64,000 nt of DNA from Gibbula magus (Eukaryota > Mollusca > Gastropoda > Trochida > Trochidae): positions 34,138,656-34,202,655 of the forward strand of contig OW388291.1 in NCBI GenBank assembly GCA_936450465.1. Direction: 5' to 3'. This document shows, piece by piece, positions 37,801 through 46,614 of this stretch. Below the pieces are notes generated by a model. The model saw only the letters and a program-made list of their open reading frames with translations. It had not been told where the DNA came from and did no database searches. Within the stretch, counting starts at the first letter, position 1. Every line of letters starts with the position of its first letter. Position numbers and translations under genes: made by a program.

Positions 37801-38340
37801 AAATCTTAAGACAATTGGGAATCATATTTATTCCATAAATACAACAAATATTAATAATAAACAGCATGTTTTATTACCCATATGGTTAAAAAAAAACGAG
37901 TTAATATTATTGATATGAGCACATACGCACATATTACGTTTGCCAAGCAACCATTGTTTCACCAGACCTCCTGTATTTTGTCGTCTGTGACGTCATAAAA
38001 CGATTGTTTGTGACGTCACTGTAGCTTGCCGTCGCAAGAGAAGTGGGCCGTTTCCTGGTTATTTTTACAATAATCAAATGGAATAAAATGGGTAATAAAG
38101 AAATTATTACACTCGAAGGTGTGTTATATGACTTTTACTAAACTCGTACAAATTTATGTATAACCCTAGCTCTTGCTCGGGAAAAACACAAATTCACACT
38201 CGTTTCGTAAAAGTCATATGACACACTTCCTCGGGTAATAATCGCTACATACCTTCTGTTCTAATTGTTCTAAAATTACAATATTACTTACCAGCTATGC
38301 GGGCCCCCATCGTCCCAGATCCAATAACTGCTACTTTCAT
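13644..38340 (-). CDS. 3-hydroxyacyl-CoA dehydrogenase NAD-binding domain fused to C-terminal RING finger, 7 exons, 257 aa
   Basis: Exons in transcript order (all minus): 38340-38292, 32792-32656, 31478-31373, 30583-30489, 24785-24689, 14703-14605, 13834-13644. Every border is GT/AG and phases match, giving 774 nt (257 codons plus TAA). Residues 1-30 form a Rossmann start: GSGTMG at 7-12 and D30 after the second strand. ADVIFEVVIENMDIKQDLF (exon 3), IIATNTLCLN (exon 4) and IGLRFLFPVYYIPEVEI (exon 5) follow the 3-hydroxyacyl-CoA dehydrogenase NAD domain. A ~40-residue polar linker follows, then a C3HC4 RING: C206, C209, C221, H223, C227, C230, C241, C244, ending IIKVYHS as in other C-terminal RINGs. 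The usual ~100-residue dehydrogenase C-terminal domain is absent. Start: ATG 38340 in acceptable context (A at -3). Likely role by family: RING E3 ligase using a dehydrogenase-fold sensor or adaptor; this is inference. I know no named homologue. Confidence 0.82.
14055..14375 (-). mobile_element. tRNA-derived SINE, copy 2
   Basis: Same family as 8929-9236 and same orientation, in intron 6 of the fusion gene. The minus-strand head reads gggggcgggatagcacagtgatta..., with a B-box-like ggttccaatcc. Flanking duplications 'gatttgatc' stand at 14046-14054 and 14376-14384. Confidence 0.88.
15067..15365 (-). mobile_element. tRNA-derived SINE, copy 3, diverged
   Basis: Third minus-strand copy, in intron 5. 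More diverged than the others, with a short internal deletion (the 'gtggctatgcattgcg' segment is missing). Imperfect 16-bp target duplications, aggcgagtttcgaggt (15051-15066) and aggcgatttttgaggt (15366-15381), indicate greater age. Confidence 0.8.
15382..16196. other. Intronic AT-rich sequence without recognised content
   Basis: Part of intron 5 of the fusion gene. A short pyrimidine-rich tract lies at 15890-15935. No coding frame or repeat structure that I can name. Confidence 0.4.
16560..17560. repeat. Left subterminal repeat array of the piggyBac element
   Basis: A motif near 'gaagacaatttattcctctttacaatgatgtaaaaattattagaatncgac...ggtt' recurs at about 16577, 16733, 17127, 17325 and 17512. 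Spacing is about 150-200 bp except where GC-rich sequence intervenes (16790-17035). The same motif in the same orientation recurs on the other side of the transposase. Confidence 0.7.
16901..16944. repeat. Four copies of an 11-bp repeat (acctcctcgag)
   Basis: Four exact consecutive copies, each containing CTCGAG, in a GC-rich patch unlike the AT-rich repeats on either side. Confidence 0.95.
17814..19838 (-). pseudogene. piggyBac transposase (DDE_Tnp_1_7 type), inactivated
   Basis: Likely start ATG 19838 (A at -3) with a basic then acidic N-terminus (RGRGRKALRRPR; SSDDDFINEIHADEASD). Three pieces cover the family: the acidic N-terminal region to about 19205, the catalytic core 19201-18356, and the C-terminal part 18410-17814. 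The three Asp of the family are visible: ISVDEGMVPWKG, HHIFMDNYYSST and MGGVDRADQM. The C-terminus has a cysteine-rich domain (MCVVC..., YECTDCNVSLC). Breaks: a frame change near 19715, an in-frame TAG at 19205-19207, and a frameshift near 18420 just before MGGVDRADQM. The long conserved stretches indicate recent loss. Family role: TTAA-specific cut-and-paste transposition in the nucleus. Confidence 0.92.
20880..21800. repeat. Right subterminal repeat array of the piggyBac element
   Basis: The 'gaattaaagacaatgtttttctctttacaatgatgtaaaaattataaaaatcggacttgcggttc' type motif recurs at about 21182, 21335, 21518 and 21719, in the same orientation as the left array. The first two copies are almost identical over about 100 bp. 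Confidence 0.72.
21824..21903. repeat. Two direct copies of a 38-bp motif
   Basis: gctatctgcccatgtggcg-g-gatgcgagacagataagc occurs at 21824-21861 and 21866-21903 (42-bp period). It lies near the right end of the piggyBac element; a single diverged version sits at the matching place in the short relatives. Confidence 0.85.
22376..23032 (-). mobile_element. Truncated relative of the 1.45 kb piggyBac MITE
   Basis: 22405-22700 matches the interior of the reversed copy at 25930-26200, and the right end is ...CAAGGG followed by TTAA (23033-23036), as in that copy. The other terminus is missing. It lies only 70 bp from the end of the 6.1 kb element, so the two may be pieces of one rearranged insertion. 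Confidence 0.65.
23037..24688. other. Intronic sequence with dispersed-repeat fragments
   Basis: Intron 5 of the fusion gene. 23281-23480 and 24190-24330 resemble the repeat at 32925-33170 (phrases such as 'caaatctacaatttataatccacatt', 'ggagaagaagtc', 'aaaagttta.ggatgac'). No coding frame. Confidence 0.4.
24689..24785 (-). other. Exon 5 of the fusion gene: segment that normally carries the dehydrogenase catalytic His-Glu
   Basis: The exon codes residues 130-161. The family pattern G-L-H-F-F-x-P...V-E is here G133-L-R135-F-L-F138-P...V-E147. The Glu is kept but the His is Arg. Splice sites are tgttacag/AGA and GAGAG/GTAACT. Confidence 0.88.
25158..26610 (-). mobile_element. 1453-bp piggyBac-type MITE, reversed copy
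   Basis: Ends are CCCTTAACTCGCG... and ...AACTAAAGGG with perfect TTAA duplications (25154-25157 and 26611-26614). It contains the same end regions as the 6.1 kb element but no transposase, so it is an internally deleted non-autonomous derivative. Orientation is opposite to the copy at 28247. Confidence 0.9.
27044..27117. repeat. Exact tandem duplication of 37 bp
   Basis: aaacatctagcggtagtgat...taattaat occurs at 27044-27080 and 27081-27117 without differences visible to me, so it is probably recent. Confidence 0.93.
27462..27660 (+). pseudogene. Tc1/mariner transposase N-terminus, truncated
   Basis: ATG 27462 opens MGRGRSLTIEQRQQAMVLLQ then a helix-turn-helix typical of Tc1-like transposases (AARCLGVSQKAVSIH). 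A TAA at 27600 stops it. A further fragment (NNSVLEQCQG) fits the next part of the paired-type DNA-binding region. No catalytic DDE part follows, so only a stub remains. Confidence 0.7.
28247..29696 (+). mobile_element. 1450-bp piggyBac-type MITE, forward copy
   Basis: TTAA (28243-28246) CCCTTACGTTCG... to ...TTAAGGG TTAA (29697-29700). It is a mirror partner of the 25158-26610 copy, of almost equal length. The left region (agcccctgtggcagaatttaca, ttccaggcggcaattccggtacc) matches the left end of the 6.1 kb element, and the right region (ggccttttgtaaagctaattatcgatgc) matches its right end. Confidence 0.9.
29701..30488. other. Intronic sequence with foldback repeat
   Basis: 29897-30018 forms an inverted repeat: taccatgtttatttcatc...gaggtagaaag on the left against ctttctacctc...gatgagataaacatggta on the right, around a short loop. 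The following 240 bp (to about 30260) has further symmetrical fragments (gtgaaaatataagttattttcac). Confidence 0.6.
31479..32655. other. Intron 2 of the fusion gene, no recognised elements
   Basis: AT-rich, with short ORFs on both strands that show no homology and no splice logic. Confidence 0.5.
32925..33170 (+). repeat. Dispersed repeat fragment
   Basis: Text such as 'aggtcaccaaatctacaatttagaatccccgttggccaagg' and 'ggttctggagaagaagtcc...agtttacggacggacag' recurs in degraded form at 23281-23480 and 24130-24330. It runs directly into the LINE fragment, so it could be an older insertion or part of the LINE 5' region. Confidence 0.5.
34577..37245. mobile_element. 2.67 kb Mutator-like (non-autonomous) TIR element inserted in the LINE
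   Basis: The LINE is cut at HVTP codons and resumes 2.67 kb later with the 10-bp sequence tgttacaccg on both sides (34567-34576 and 37246-37255). Ends are TAGCTGCAG... and ...CTGCAGCTA. Inverted subterminal blocks match: aaaggaggactatgcgggataat (34610-34632) against the reverse complement of attatcccgcatagacctcctttaac (37177-37203). A 9-11 bp duplication with TIRs fits Mutator-like elements. No transposase seen. Confidence 0.8.
34740..34985 (+). other. Coding-like block inside the Mutator-like element
   Basis: 34758-34981 is open and ends VLQRFGRLGQTILLEIRDRF then LDPQGHYTGFIGL before TAG, with an acceptor-like tgttgcag at about 34879-34886. I cannot assign a family. It may be a captured host or element exon, or chance. 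Confidence 0.25.
37346..38090. other. Intron 1 sequence with short degenerate repeat
   Basis: 37575-37665 repeats 'gtcaaattgcccc' about five times in degenerate form. The rest is AT-rich. Palindromic tgacgtca-type sites occur at 37988-38020. Confidence 0.45.
38095..38252. repeat. Foldback element next to exon 1 of the fusion gene
   Basis: gattattacac... : 'aaattattacactcgaaggtgtgttatatgacttttac' at 38100-38138 is inverted at 38207-38250 ('gtaaaagtcatatgacacacttcctcgggtaataat'). The central part is a second, weaker palindrome. It ends 40 bp from the exon 1 donor. Confidence 0.75.
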
Positions 38341-39723
38341 ATTCGTATAATATTACGTCTAATTATTGCAAAAAAAAACTGATGGAGACTTTGAGGTTTG
38401 AATTTTGATTAAATTAAAATTTCAAAGTTTTGTTTCGTTGTGTCGTCTGCGCAAATCCTGAAATTGTGAGGTTTGGATAGGCAGAAAATATTATGCATTT
38501 AAAATATCCATTGAACACGATTTTGATTGACAATCTGTCCTGAAAACGTGAATGTGTTTATAATCTCTCTTCTTCAGCAATTAACATGAATAACATCGAT
38601 CTTTTTGCACAGAAAGAGTTGATAAACATTTTTTAACGCTCATAATATTTTCCTCAGTTACAAAGCGGAAGTTTGAGTAAGGGAGATAATTTGCACAACT
38701 TCCGGTTTATTCAGGGGAGATAATGTAAATATAGAAAAATGTTAACTTTGGGCATTTTTCCAGTTTTATACTGCGCAGTTGCTCATTCTGTTCGTAACCC
38801 ATGCCATATTATATAACAACATTTATAGCAATAATAACCATAAATCAGTTTCACTTGAAACACGTCGAAGCTGAACGACTCAGGAAATATTTTGAAGTGT
38901 AGGGGTATATATAAGCCTACCTATGTAGATCCTCCATATGTGTGATGATTGAATAGGCCTAATAATATCTTATTGATATTTTATCAAACTTGTACAGATT
39001 TTAATTGTTATACAAAACTTCTTTTATTCCGTGCTTCGCTCTGTTTGGTGTATAATTGTTGTAAAAAGAAGACCCCCTTTTTTTCTTTTATTTTTGGATA
39101 ATAAAATCTAAGCTATAGGCCTATAGGTATATAGGTATATATGTAGGCCTATATGTTATCTCATCTTAGTTGAATTGTTTATGTTCTAAATGAACAAGTC
39201 GTCAAGGTAGTGGTTTAAAAAAAAATTCACATTGATTTTCAACCTAACGTTGGCTTGCACAAGGACTTATAAATTATTAAATTTGCACGTTTTTTTAATA
39301 CATTTCCATACACATGCTATAGATATGTTAAAACGAAGAAGCAATTCTTGAGAAAAACACGTTATCAATTAATCTGAGAAAAATATAGGAAAATAAGATG
39401 CACGATAAAATAGTTGACCGACATCTTTTTCGACAATTGCGTCTATATGTCATCTCTTTCTAAATAATTTGTCAACAACATCAATTGAAATATCAAACAA
39501 TCATAAATCAATTTTTCAAAAGTTTTTAAAAAACATTACTTCACATAATTGAAACATTTTACTTTTAGAAATGTAACGCCACATTCATAATACGCGCCAC
39601 ACAATTAAACGCAGAATGCACGAGCTTGAAATTGACACCATGTAAATTGCACGTGAAAAGCATGTGCACGTGCTTTTCTGATATTTTTCTTGTACATGTG
39701 TCGTCGCGGCTCATTCAGCCGCC
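38341..39723. other. Intergenic region between the fusion gene and the 39,724 exon; shared promoter zone
   Basis: The two start codons face away from each other 1.4 kb apart. AT-rich with short tandem 'tataggtatataggtatatatgtaggcctatatg' at 39117-39153. No TATA box at a convincing distance from either start. Confidence 0.35.
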
Positions 39724-40591
39724 ATGGTGTTTTATGGCGTGTATCCATCTGCGACACGAGTCGAAGAAAGAAGTTGTGTAACATTTCACAAAAGTTTTTA
39801 CGAGAGAGACATTTGTATGACAGGACAGAAGTGGGTTGAAGTCATGGTGGTGGACAATGAAGGTGCGTGCGTTCATTTTTTTCTGAAAATAGCATATGTC
39901 ATGGATTAGTCAAACCATCTCCCATCACAGTGACTTAAGTCAAATATCAAAAACTGAATGCTTTCTAATTTTCCAAATATAGGTATTACATATATATTTA
40001 AACATTATTTGAAAACGTCTACGGTGAATTATAAAAATATAGAATCTGCAAAAAAAAAGAAGTGACATTTTAAGTGGCAGTTGACGATATTTTGGTGCGT
40101 GAATACCATAACCGTTTAAACTTTAGTGAATTTCTAGCATTTGCTAGTGGAATTTAAGATTTTCAAAACAAAATTAAAACGTTTATCTTTTGGCTGGTAA
40201 GTAAACTTTTGTCAGCCAAAAATCTCACCGCCGATGAAAATTTGGTTGTATATATCAATAATCAATGTAAAAAATTAACTTAGAGGCCTGTTAGCAACGT
40301 AGATAAAGAATTTGTTGCGCAATTTGGCACGATAATAGTTTATCGAACAGTTTATCGGTCATTGTGTAAAATATAAGTGAATGCACCGATATGAAAATAT
40401 AAGGAAAATCATTAAGGATTTTGTATAATATAAAAATATAATATAAACTCAGGTTTCCCTGCCATTCAACGTTGCATATCCTGAATGTATATATCTATTC
40501 ACTGTGCAAGATAAGTTTGTGTATATATTTGCTTGAGCTGAACTTTCCCCCCGCAGGTGAAGTTATAGTCTTTTTCCAAATTGTTGTGTAG
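39724..40591 (+). CDS. Possible two-exon gene for a 57-aa protein of unknown function
   Basis: ATG 39724 stands in an ideal context (gccgccATGG). The first exon 39724-39862 is open for 46 codons and ends at GAAG/GTGCGT. The best downstream acceptor (aactttccccccgcag) ends at 40556; joining there keeps phase and gives ...DNEG-EVIVFFQIVV before TAG at 40589-40591. AATAAA lies at 40878-40883. The first exon (MVFYGVYPSATRVEERSC...) is not a family I know. The second exon is chosen only on splice-site quality, so the true 3' part may lie elsewhere. Confidence 0.35.
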
Positions 40592-40599
40592 ACGTTGTC

Positions 40600-42915
40600 A
40601 TTTATATGATAGTGTTCATGTTAAAATATCATAATAAATGAATAGGGGTCAATTAAATATTACCATTCAAGACAAATGTAGAATTGGTATGGAAAGTTTG
40701 TTGACGAGTAGACTAATTGTAGACTAATGTATTGTAGAAACAGAAACTTGCACCCTTTTGTCTCACGCTCACATACCTTTTATACAAGCACATGCATGCA
40801 CTTTTGATCTTCAATAGACTTTGTTAAGACTTGTTTAGAAAGTGTTATTAAATAATTAATTTAATTATATGTTCCAAAATAAATAAGTAATGTTATTGAT
40901 TTGTGATGAATAACTACATACAGGTTTTTGTAAGTGGCAATTATAAATAAAAATGCCCCAAAAAGGTGTAAAAAAGCGTACCTTATTTCGATTAATTATT
41001 ATTATAATCGATTTTAGATATATATAACGAAAATCGGTACTTTATATCGAAGTAAAGGACATACATACGCGTAAGCTTAGGAATCTGAACACATATGATG
41101 AACAAGAAATACTGATTATAAAACAAACGCATGCTATGGTGAGGTCTCTGAAAATATTCGATGAACAAATAGGGATATTTATCTGCTATTGAAATAGATG
41201 TATTTCCTAATTTAGATTCTCTGAAGAGGTTACGCGAGTGGGGGATGTGAATGGAGTGGAGAGAGAAAGACCTCTGGACGATGGTCCTCAGGTCCTCGCC
41301 ATGTTGAGTTAAAGGTGCATCCATTGTGTTTCATAAAATTTTATTTGGCTTTAATACGTTCCAACACACCATATGTGATGTTTACAATACAAATAAATTC
41401 ACTTATCTTGCATATTCATCCCCAATCGCCAAACATATCATATTTACTATTTTCCAATTAAAATCGAGTAACATCATTATGCATGTGTAGAAACCGAAAG
41501 TGAACGTCCTATTTACATGCACAGTAGTTATATGACCTATTGAACATTATTAACCCAATTTTGTTATTTTGTCTGGTGTAAGTAAGATTCAAAAATTACG
41601 TTTGACTCTGTGGCGCGCGCCACACGCGGTGCATTGTCCGGTTTTCGATCAGAAATCACTACTTTAACCTTCATATCGTCAATATACTAAGTCCAGTATC
41701 ATTAAAATGGTTGTTTTCGGTAACTGTTGGTACTTCTCGATAAAGTAAGACCATTTACAACGTTTGTCATATTTGACCCCCAACAACACAATGGATGTAC
41801 CTTTAATTCAGGGTCTGAGACTCGATGATAAAGCCGTGTTCACTGTACGCGATACGGAGACATGGACGCTGTGTCCACTGGTGGTCAGATCGATACAGAT
41901 GACCAGAGGAATGTCGACCGGAGTAGACCACAGCCGGGCTCGCTTCAACACGCGACCATGACATACAGACCCCATTGAGAACACTGCCGGTTGACAATGG
42001 CGCCACGGTTTCTATACCACCTGAATATTTCACAAGCGACCCAGAAATATATATGATGCAGAACTGTCTGAGGTCCATTTAGAAATTGTAGTGATACAAT
42101 TTTGACTTCTTTATAAATAGACTACACCGTTTCGGTATACATCATACGGTTTTCAGCATAGATTTAGCTAGAAGGATCTTTACCGAAACGTCGCAGTCGC
42201 AGAATATCCTTAACATATTTTACTGTATTACTAACAGCGTTGAAATAAGGACCTATATCAAGCTTATTTAACTAAGATAAACCTTGAAAGTAATACGCCC
42301 ACATCTCATACATCACGTTGGAATACAGACTTCTGCCTATCATTATCATTTAAGTAATTTAACAGTCGACCTTCATAGAGATAGGATACGGAACTGGATA
42401 TGATTGCAGTGGGGGATCTAGAAATTTTCGTGGGGGAGAGGGGAGGGGGGACACTTGTTGAAAAGAGTGGATCCGCTGGATTGAAATAATTCTTTTTATG
42501 GGCATTCTGCTCATAGATTCTTTGAATAACACTGATCCGGAGGTAGAGCGCCAATACAGAAAATTGAAAATACGGGTTATGCCAATATCTTTAATTTAAC
42601 TAGGATCGAACCTGAAATATAGATACCATACAAAACGTTGAACAACTGATGTCTAACCTTATTCATATAGTAAAGTAGACACTGAAATATACATTGTGAC
42701 TTTTTATTAGTTTAATATTTTTAAAAGAATGTGATGCTTTTGATTATGGAACGATACCTGACATTTATCTGCAGTCTACATGTCATCGGTTCTGTGCTGA
42801 AATGATACCACCTCAAGGTATTATTAGTCTTTTGTGAATATTAACCATATTTTAAGATGCTTCATCTCTCCTCTTTTACGTATATATTACCACACCTTGC
42901 ATATAATCTCATGCG
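40600..42915. other. Non-coding region with a short inverted repeat
   Basis: caatggatgcacctttaactca (minus, 41303-41326) and caatggatgtacctttaattca (plus, 41789-41810) are inverted relatives about 0.5 kb apart; neither ORF starting there looks conserved. 42405-42480 (gcagtgggggatctagaaatttt... with G runs) resembles a hAT-type terminus, without a partner end. Confidence 0.35.
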
Positions 42916-43270
42916 TGTGAATGTGACAAAGTTAACTATGATCTTGTAAAACATGTTTTCCGTCATTGTCCACTCAATGAATATAGAATTGCTTTGAAGT
43001 CAGTTGTTGATATGAAAGATATGGATATGTTTGTCAGTCTGTGGACTGATGAAACCAAGTGTTCTTTATGCTTGGGTCTACAGCTTGATGAAGAAAATGG
43101 TTTAACTGTATCATTCTGTAGAACCTTGGATTTATACCTTGAAACATCTGTTCTAACTTGACACTATATAGCTTGTACATACATGTTCTATAGCTTGTAC
43201 ATACATGTATATCCTGTTATGTTATAATTCGACTTCGGAAGAATACAAATAATATTATTGTAGAAAAATC
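42916..43270 (+). mobile_element. LINE 3' end (reverse-transcriptase C-terminus and tail)
   Basis: A frame beginning CECDKVNYDLVKHVFRHCPL then LNEYRIALKSV has the Cys/His spacing of the zinc-knuckle-like end of non-LTR reverse transcriptases, and ends in TGA at about 43160. A duplicated 'tatagcttgtacatacatg' follows, then 'gaagaatacaaataatattattg', which looks like the 3' UTR tail. Only about 350 bp are present: a 5'-truncated copy, the usual fate of LINE insertions. Confidence 0.65.
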
Positions 43271-44279
43271 ATGTCGTTTGTATCTCATTCGAGTTTATTA
43301 TGTCACAAATTCCATAGCCAGTATGAGATACCAAGACTAATTCCAAGTCGAGGAGGTCATTTCAGTGACGGTTATCCTTATGCATGCATTTATAAGTCTA
43401 TGGTTCAAATAAAACATAATTTTGACGTAAACTGAGTAATCCTGTGTTTCATTTGGTTCAAAGTGTTCATTGTTCTAACACGGACGTTCTGCTAATGACA
43501 TATTGTCGTATTTGATGATATAACGGAGGTGAAGTCATAATACCTTTTTTACTTAGGTGTAAAAAATACGGTTTCTATATTAAGTGAAATTTAGAGTTTT
43601 ATATTGGAAAATATTGTCGTAGAATATTTAACAATAAAACATTAATCGATTTTATCACCACGAAGTAAGATATTTTATTTCCTTACTTTAGATTTGCTAA
43701 GTGTAATTGATGCATGTCGATGATCATGTTTTTAGATGGAAAGTCGAATTTAATTCCTTTTTACGGAACATCTTCAATATATTTACTTTAATACATATTT
43801 CAAAGCATAAATCAATATTCTTTGACAGAGGGGTTAAAAAAGCTGAAAATCTTACGTTCAACCGAAGAAAAGTTATCGGGAGTATTGAAGCCGAATAAGA
43901 CCTAGAATTGCTAAGCTATGGGGGCATGTCTTTTATTAAAAACCTAATCCAAATTTTTTGCGTCGATATCTTTGACAGTATTTCATGGCAAATGTCCAGG
44001 AACTACCACTCGACAATCTATCATGAAACATTTCAACTGAACAAGATCCAGTAGCAAATGTCCTGTGTTAAATCCTTGACCATATCTCACGCCGAAGTCT
44101 AATTTTGGCTGATGTCCGCTGTCAGATCTACGAGTACAGCTCATCGCTAAATTTCAAAATTAAAAAGTAAAATCTGGTCCATATTTCATGGACTAAGTCA
44201 GTATGAGGCAGTTTGCCATGTGTTGTGTATAAAGAGTGTACGGTTGATAACGTATAGCTTCCGTTCTTGTGATGCACTG
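43271..44279. other. No recognised content
   Basis: AT-rich, with only short isolated ORFs (for example 43707-43898) that lack family features or splice context. Confidence 0.5.
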
Positions 44280-44477
44280 TATAAATAGCGCTAGACTACA
44301 GGAAGTCCCGATACACCAGTTGCCTGGAAGATGCAGTATTTGCCGTGTCGGCCAACATCACCTGATGCTTGTTCAGGAGTGCAGGTGCCCTTGAGGACAC
44401 ACCCACTTGCTTCAGCTCCTGCATATCTGAACGTCAGATGCAACAATTACTGTAATGATCTGCACAAGCAAGTGTGA
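44280..44477 (+). other. TATA box followed by a 48-codon cysteine-containing ORF
   Basis: TATAAATAG at 44280-44288 is followed 51 nt later by ATG 44331, opening 48 codons (MQYLPCRPTSPDACSGVQ...) with four Cys and a TGA at 44475-44477. TATA-to-start distance is reasonable for a short 5' UTR. There is no signal peptide or family match. It may be a first exon (cag/gtgccc at 44381 is donor-like) or chance. Confidence 0.2.
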
Positions 44478-45105
44478 CGTCGCTAAGTAATGATGCATGT
44501 TATAGAACTCCTTCCAAAAAGACATTTAAGTTTACACTACGGTGACTTATGATGACCTTAGTGCATTGAAAGAGGTGTCGGGGTAAAAATGTTCGTTGAT
44601 TTTTTTTTGTACGCACACTTCCAGTAAAGAGTGCTTACAACTCTGAACATCCCAGTTATGAAGCACACGCATTGCTTGAAGCCTACATTTCATTTACGTA
44701 GGACCAAGGTGTTGTTCGGGAATGCAATTGACTGATTGGGTAGTCGTTCGTGAGCATGCGCCGACTGATCGCCCGGGCGCTTATGTTCTTGAACACGCCC
44801 TATTACAACTCTCCCTGAACAGGAGCAGGTGTAACCTCATTTGCATAAAGTGTTCGGTAATGAGATGTCTTTCATTTGATGTGGGATCGTTCGTTTCGAT
44901 TGTACAGTAGGCAGACATGAATCGTGCATAGTTAAAGGCCACGTATATACAGCGGTTCGTCTCAGGGTAAACCAGCGATATGCTATAGATCCAATACCAA
45001 ATTGACTGAGTCGGATAGGTGATAGATAGTGATACTGAGCCTTCACGAGAACAATGTATTGGATTCTGCATCAAGCGGCGAGCTGTACCAATGACCCATT
45101 GGTTA

Positions 45106-45232
45106 ACACAGGGGCGTGTATCGCTAAGAAGACCCTACTCTATTACTATGTCCTTTTTATATAGTAATATGGTAGGGTCTATATAGGTATATGCGTTTCA
45201 ACGCTGTTTCTAAGCGATACACGCCCCTGTGT
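45106..45232. mobile_element. 127-bp MITE with 25-bp terminal inverted repeats
   Basis: ACACAGGGGCGTGTATCGCT(A)AGAA is inverted at the right end (TTCTAAGCGATACACGCCCC TGTGT). The duplication tggtta stands at 45100-45105 and 45233-45238. A second palindrome (gaccctactctattactat against atagtaatatggtagggtc) nests inside, so the whole unit folds into a hairpin. Confidence 0.88.
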
Positions 45233-45238
45233 TGGTTA

Positions 45239-46540
45239 GGGCGTCAAGAATTGCTCCCTGATTTGTTCTTGGATTATAGCGGGCCCTTAGTATTGATTAC
45301 TGTCCATATACGCGCTTTCTCGGATTCATAATATATATGTATCTATGTGACATGTATATCTATTTCATTATTCATATTCGTTAGATTTCTCGTGTACTGA
45401 CGTGTAGTGTATTATTGTTGTTTGAACGCAGGGCCACACCCAATCGATTTATGTTGTTGCAAAATGCAAGAAAATTATATTTCAGTAGGTAAGCATATAA
45501 TTTCATAATCAGAAGAATCCAAGACACAGAGGCAATGTAAATTATACATTTCCCATTACTATTTAATTGAAATCAACAGATTTTGACCATACACGTTACC
45601 CTGTAGAGAAAGAACAGCAAATGACCGAATTTTTCCTAGTTCCAAATACCCTGACAAAACCGTTTTTATAAACGGACATTTAAGTTATGGCGGAATAAGG
45701 CATCTAATCGTTAGGCTACAATGAAATGTGATGTATTCATCATTGTTCATTAACACGTGGGCACATCGTAACTCGACAGATACGTACAGATACGCCTGTA
45801 CTAGTAATGACGTCATACCTGACATGTGGGTTAGCAGTGCAATCAAGATCACTTTTTTACAATTTACTCGACCAACGTTTATGTTTATAACTCTTTTTTC
45901 ATTTAAGTCCCAGACTGATGATTCAATGACACGAACAGTTAGGACACGGATTGTTCGATTGGGTTGTTATAAATAGCTCCAAGCTAATTGTTTATTTCTG
46001 TTGACAAACGTCTTTCGGATTTGTAATAGTTGATCACAACGTAATTGAACTAGCACCTGTCTGGTGGGTTTGTCCAGGTCACGAGCTAGGTAACTTGCTC
46101 TATTGTAATCAGAGATCATACATTCTTCATACTTAATTTTAATGGGGCTTGTATACTATCCTTGATATAGGAGTTCCAATATGTAACACGATCTCTGAAA
46201 TAAAATAAAAAAATTAAAACCCGTTACCGGTAATTTAAAAATAATTCTGTTGTACGGCTGGTCTGTACGTGGTGGCTGAATGTACATGGTTGTCAATCAA
46301 TGCAGTATATAAGCCGATCAAGGAATTTCGGCTTCACAAATTGAAAAGGTGTCTGGGTCCATCACATTTACAAGCAAAAAATGTGCCATTGCAGGAGTTA
46401 GTTCCTAGTTCCAAGTTTCACTGCAATATCTAACTGCACTTGATGCGGGGCCTTTGTGCTTGTAGAATACTAACTGCAACATATGTTGTATTTAGGTCAC
46501 GTGCGACGTGGCCTTCCGAGTTGTGCTAGGGGCGGGACAT
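45239..46540. other. No recognised content
   Basis: No supported coding frame; 45728-45976 is open but unremarkable. Confidence 0.5.
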
Positions 46541-46612
46541 CCGGTCTCGGGGTTATAACGTACCCTACCGTAACTTTCATGCGGTAGCGTACGTTATATA
46601 CCCCGAGACAGG
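46541..46612. repeat. 72-bp hairpin repeat
   Basis: ccggtctcggggttataacgtaccctaccg pairs with cggtagcgtacgttatataccccgagacagg around an 11-bp loop, with few mismatches. It abuts the SINE that starts at 46615. Confidence 0.88.
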
Positions 46613-46614
46613 AT

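Noticed and set aside
44781..45074. Minus ORF of 97 codons
   Set aside because: Overlaps another minus ORF in a different frame, with no family match or start context.
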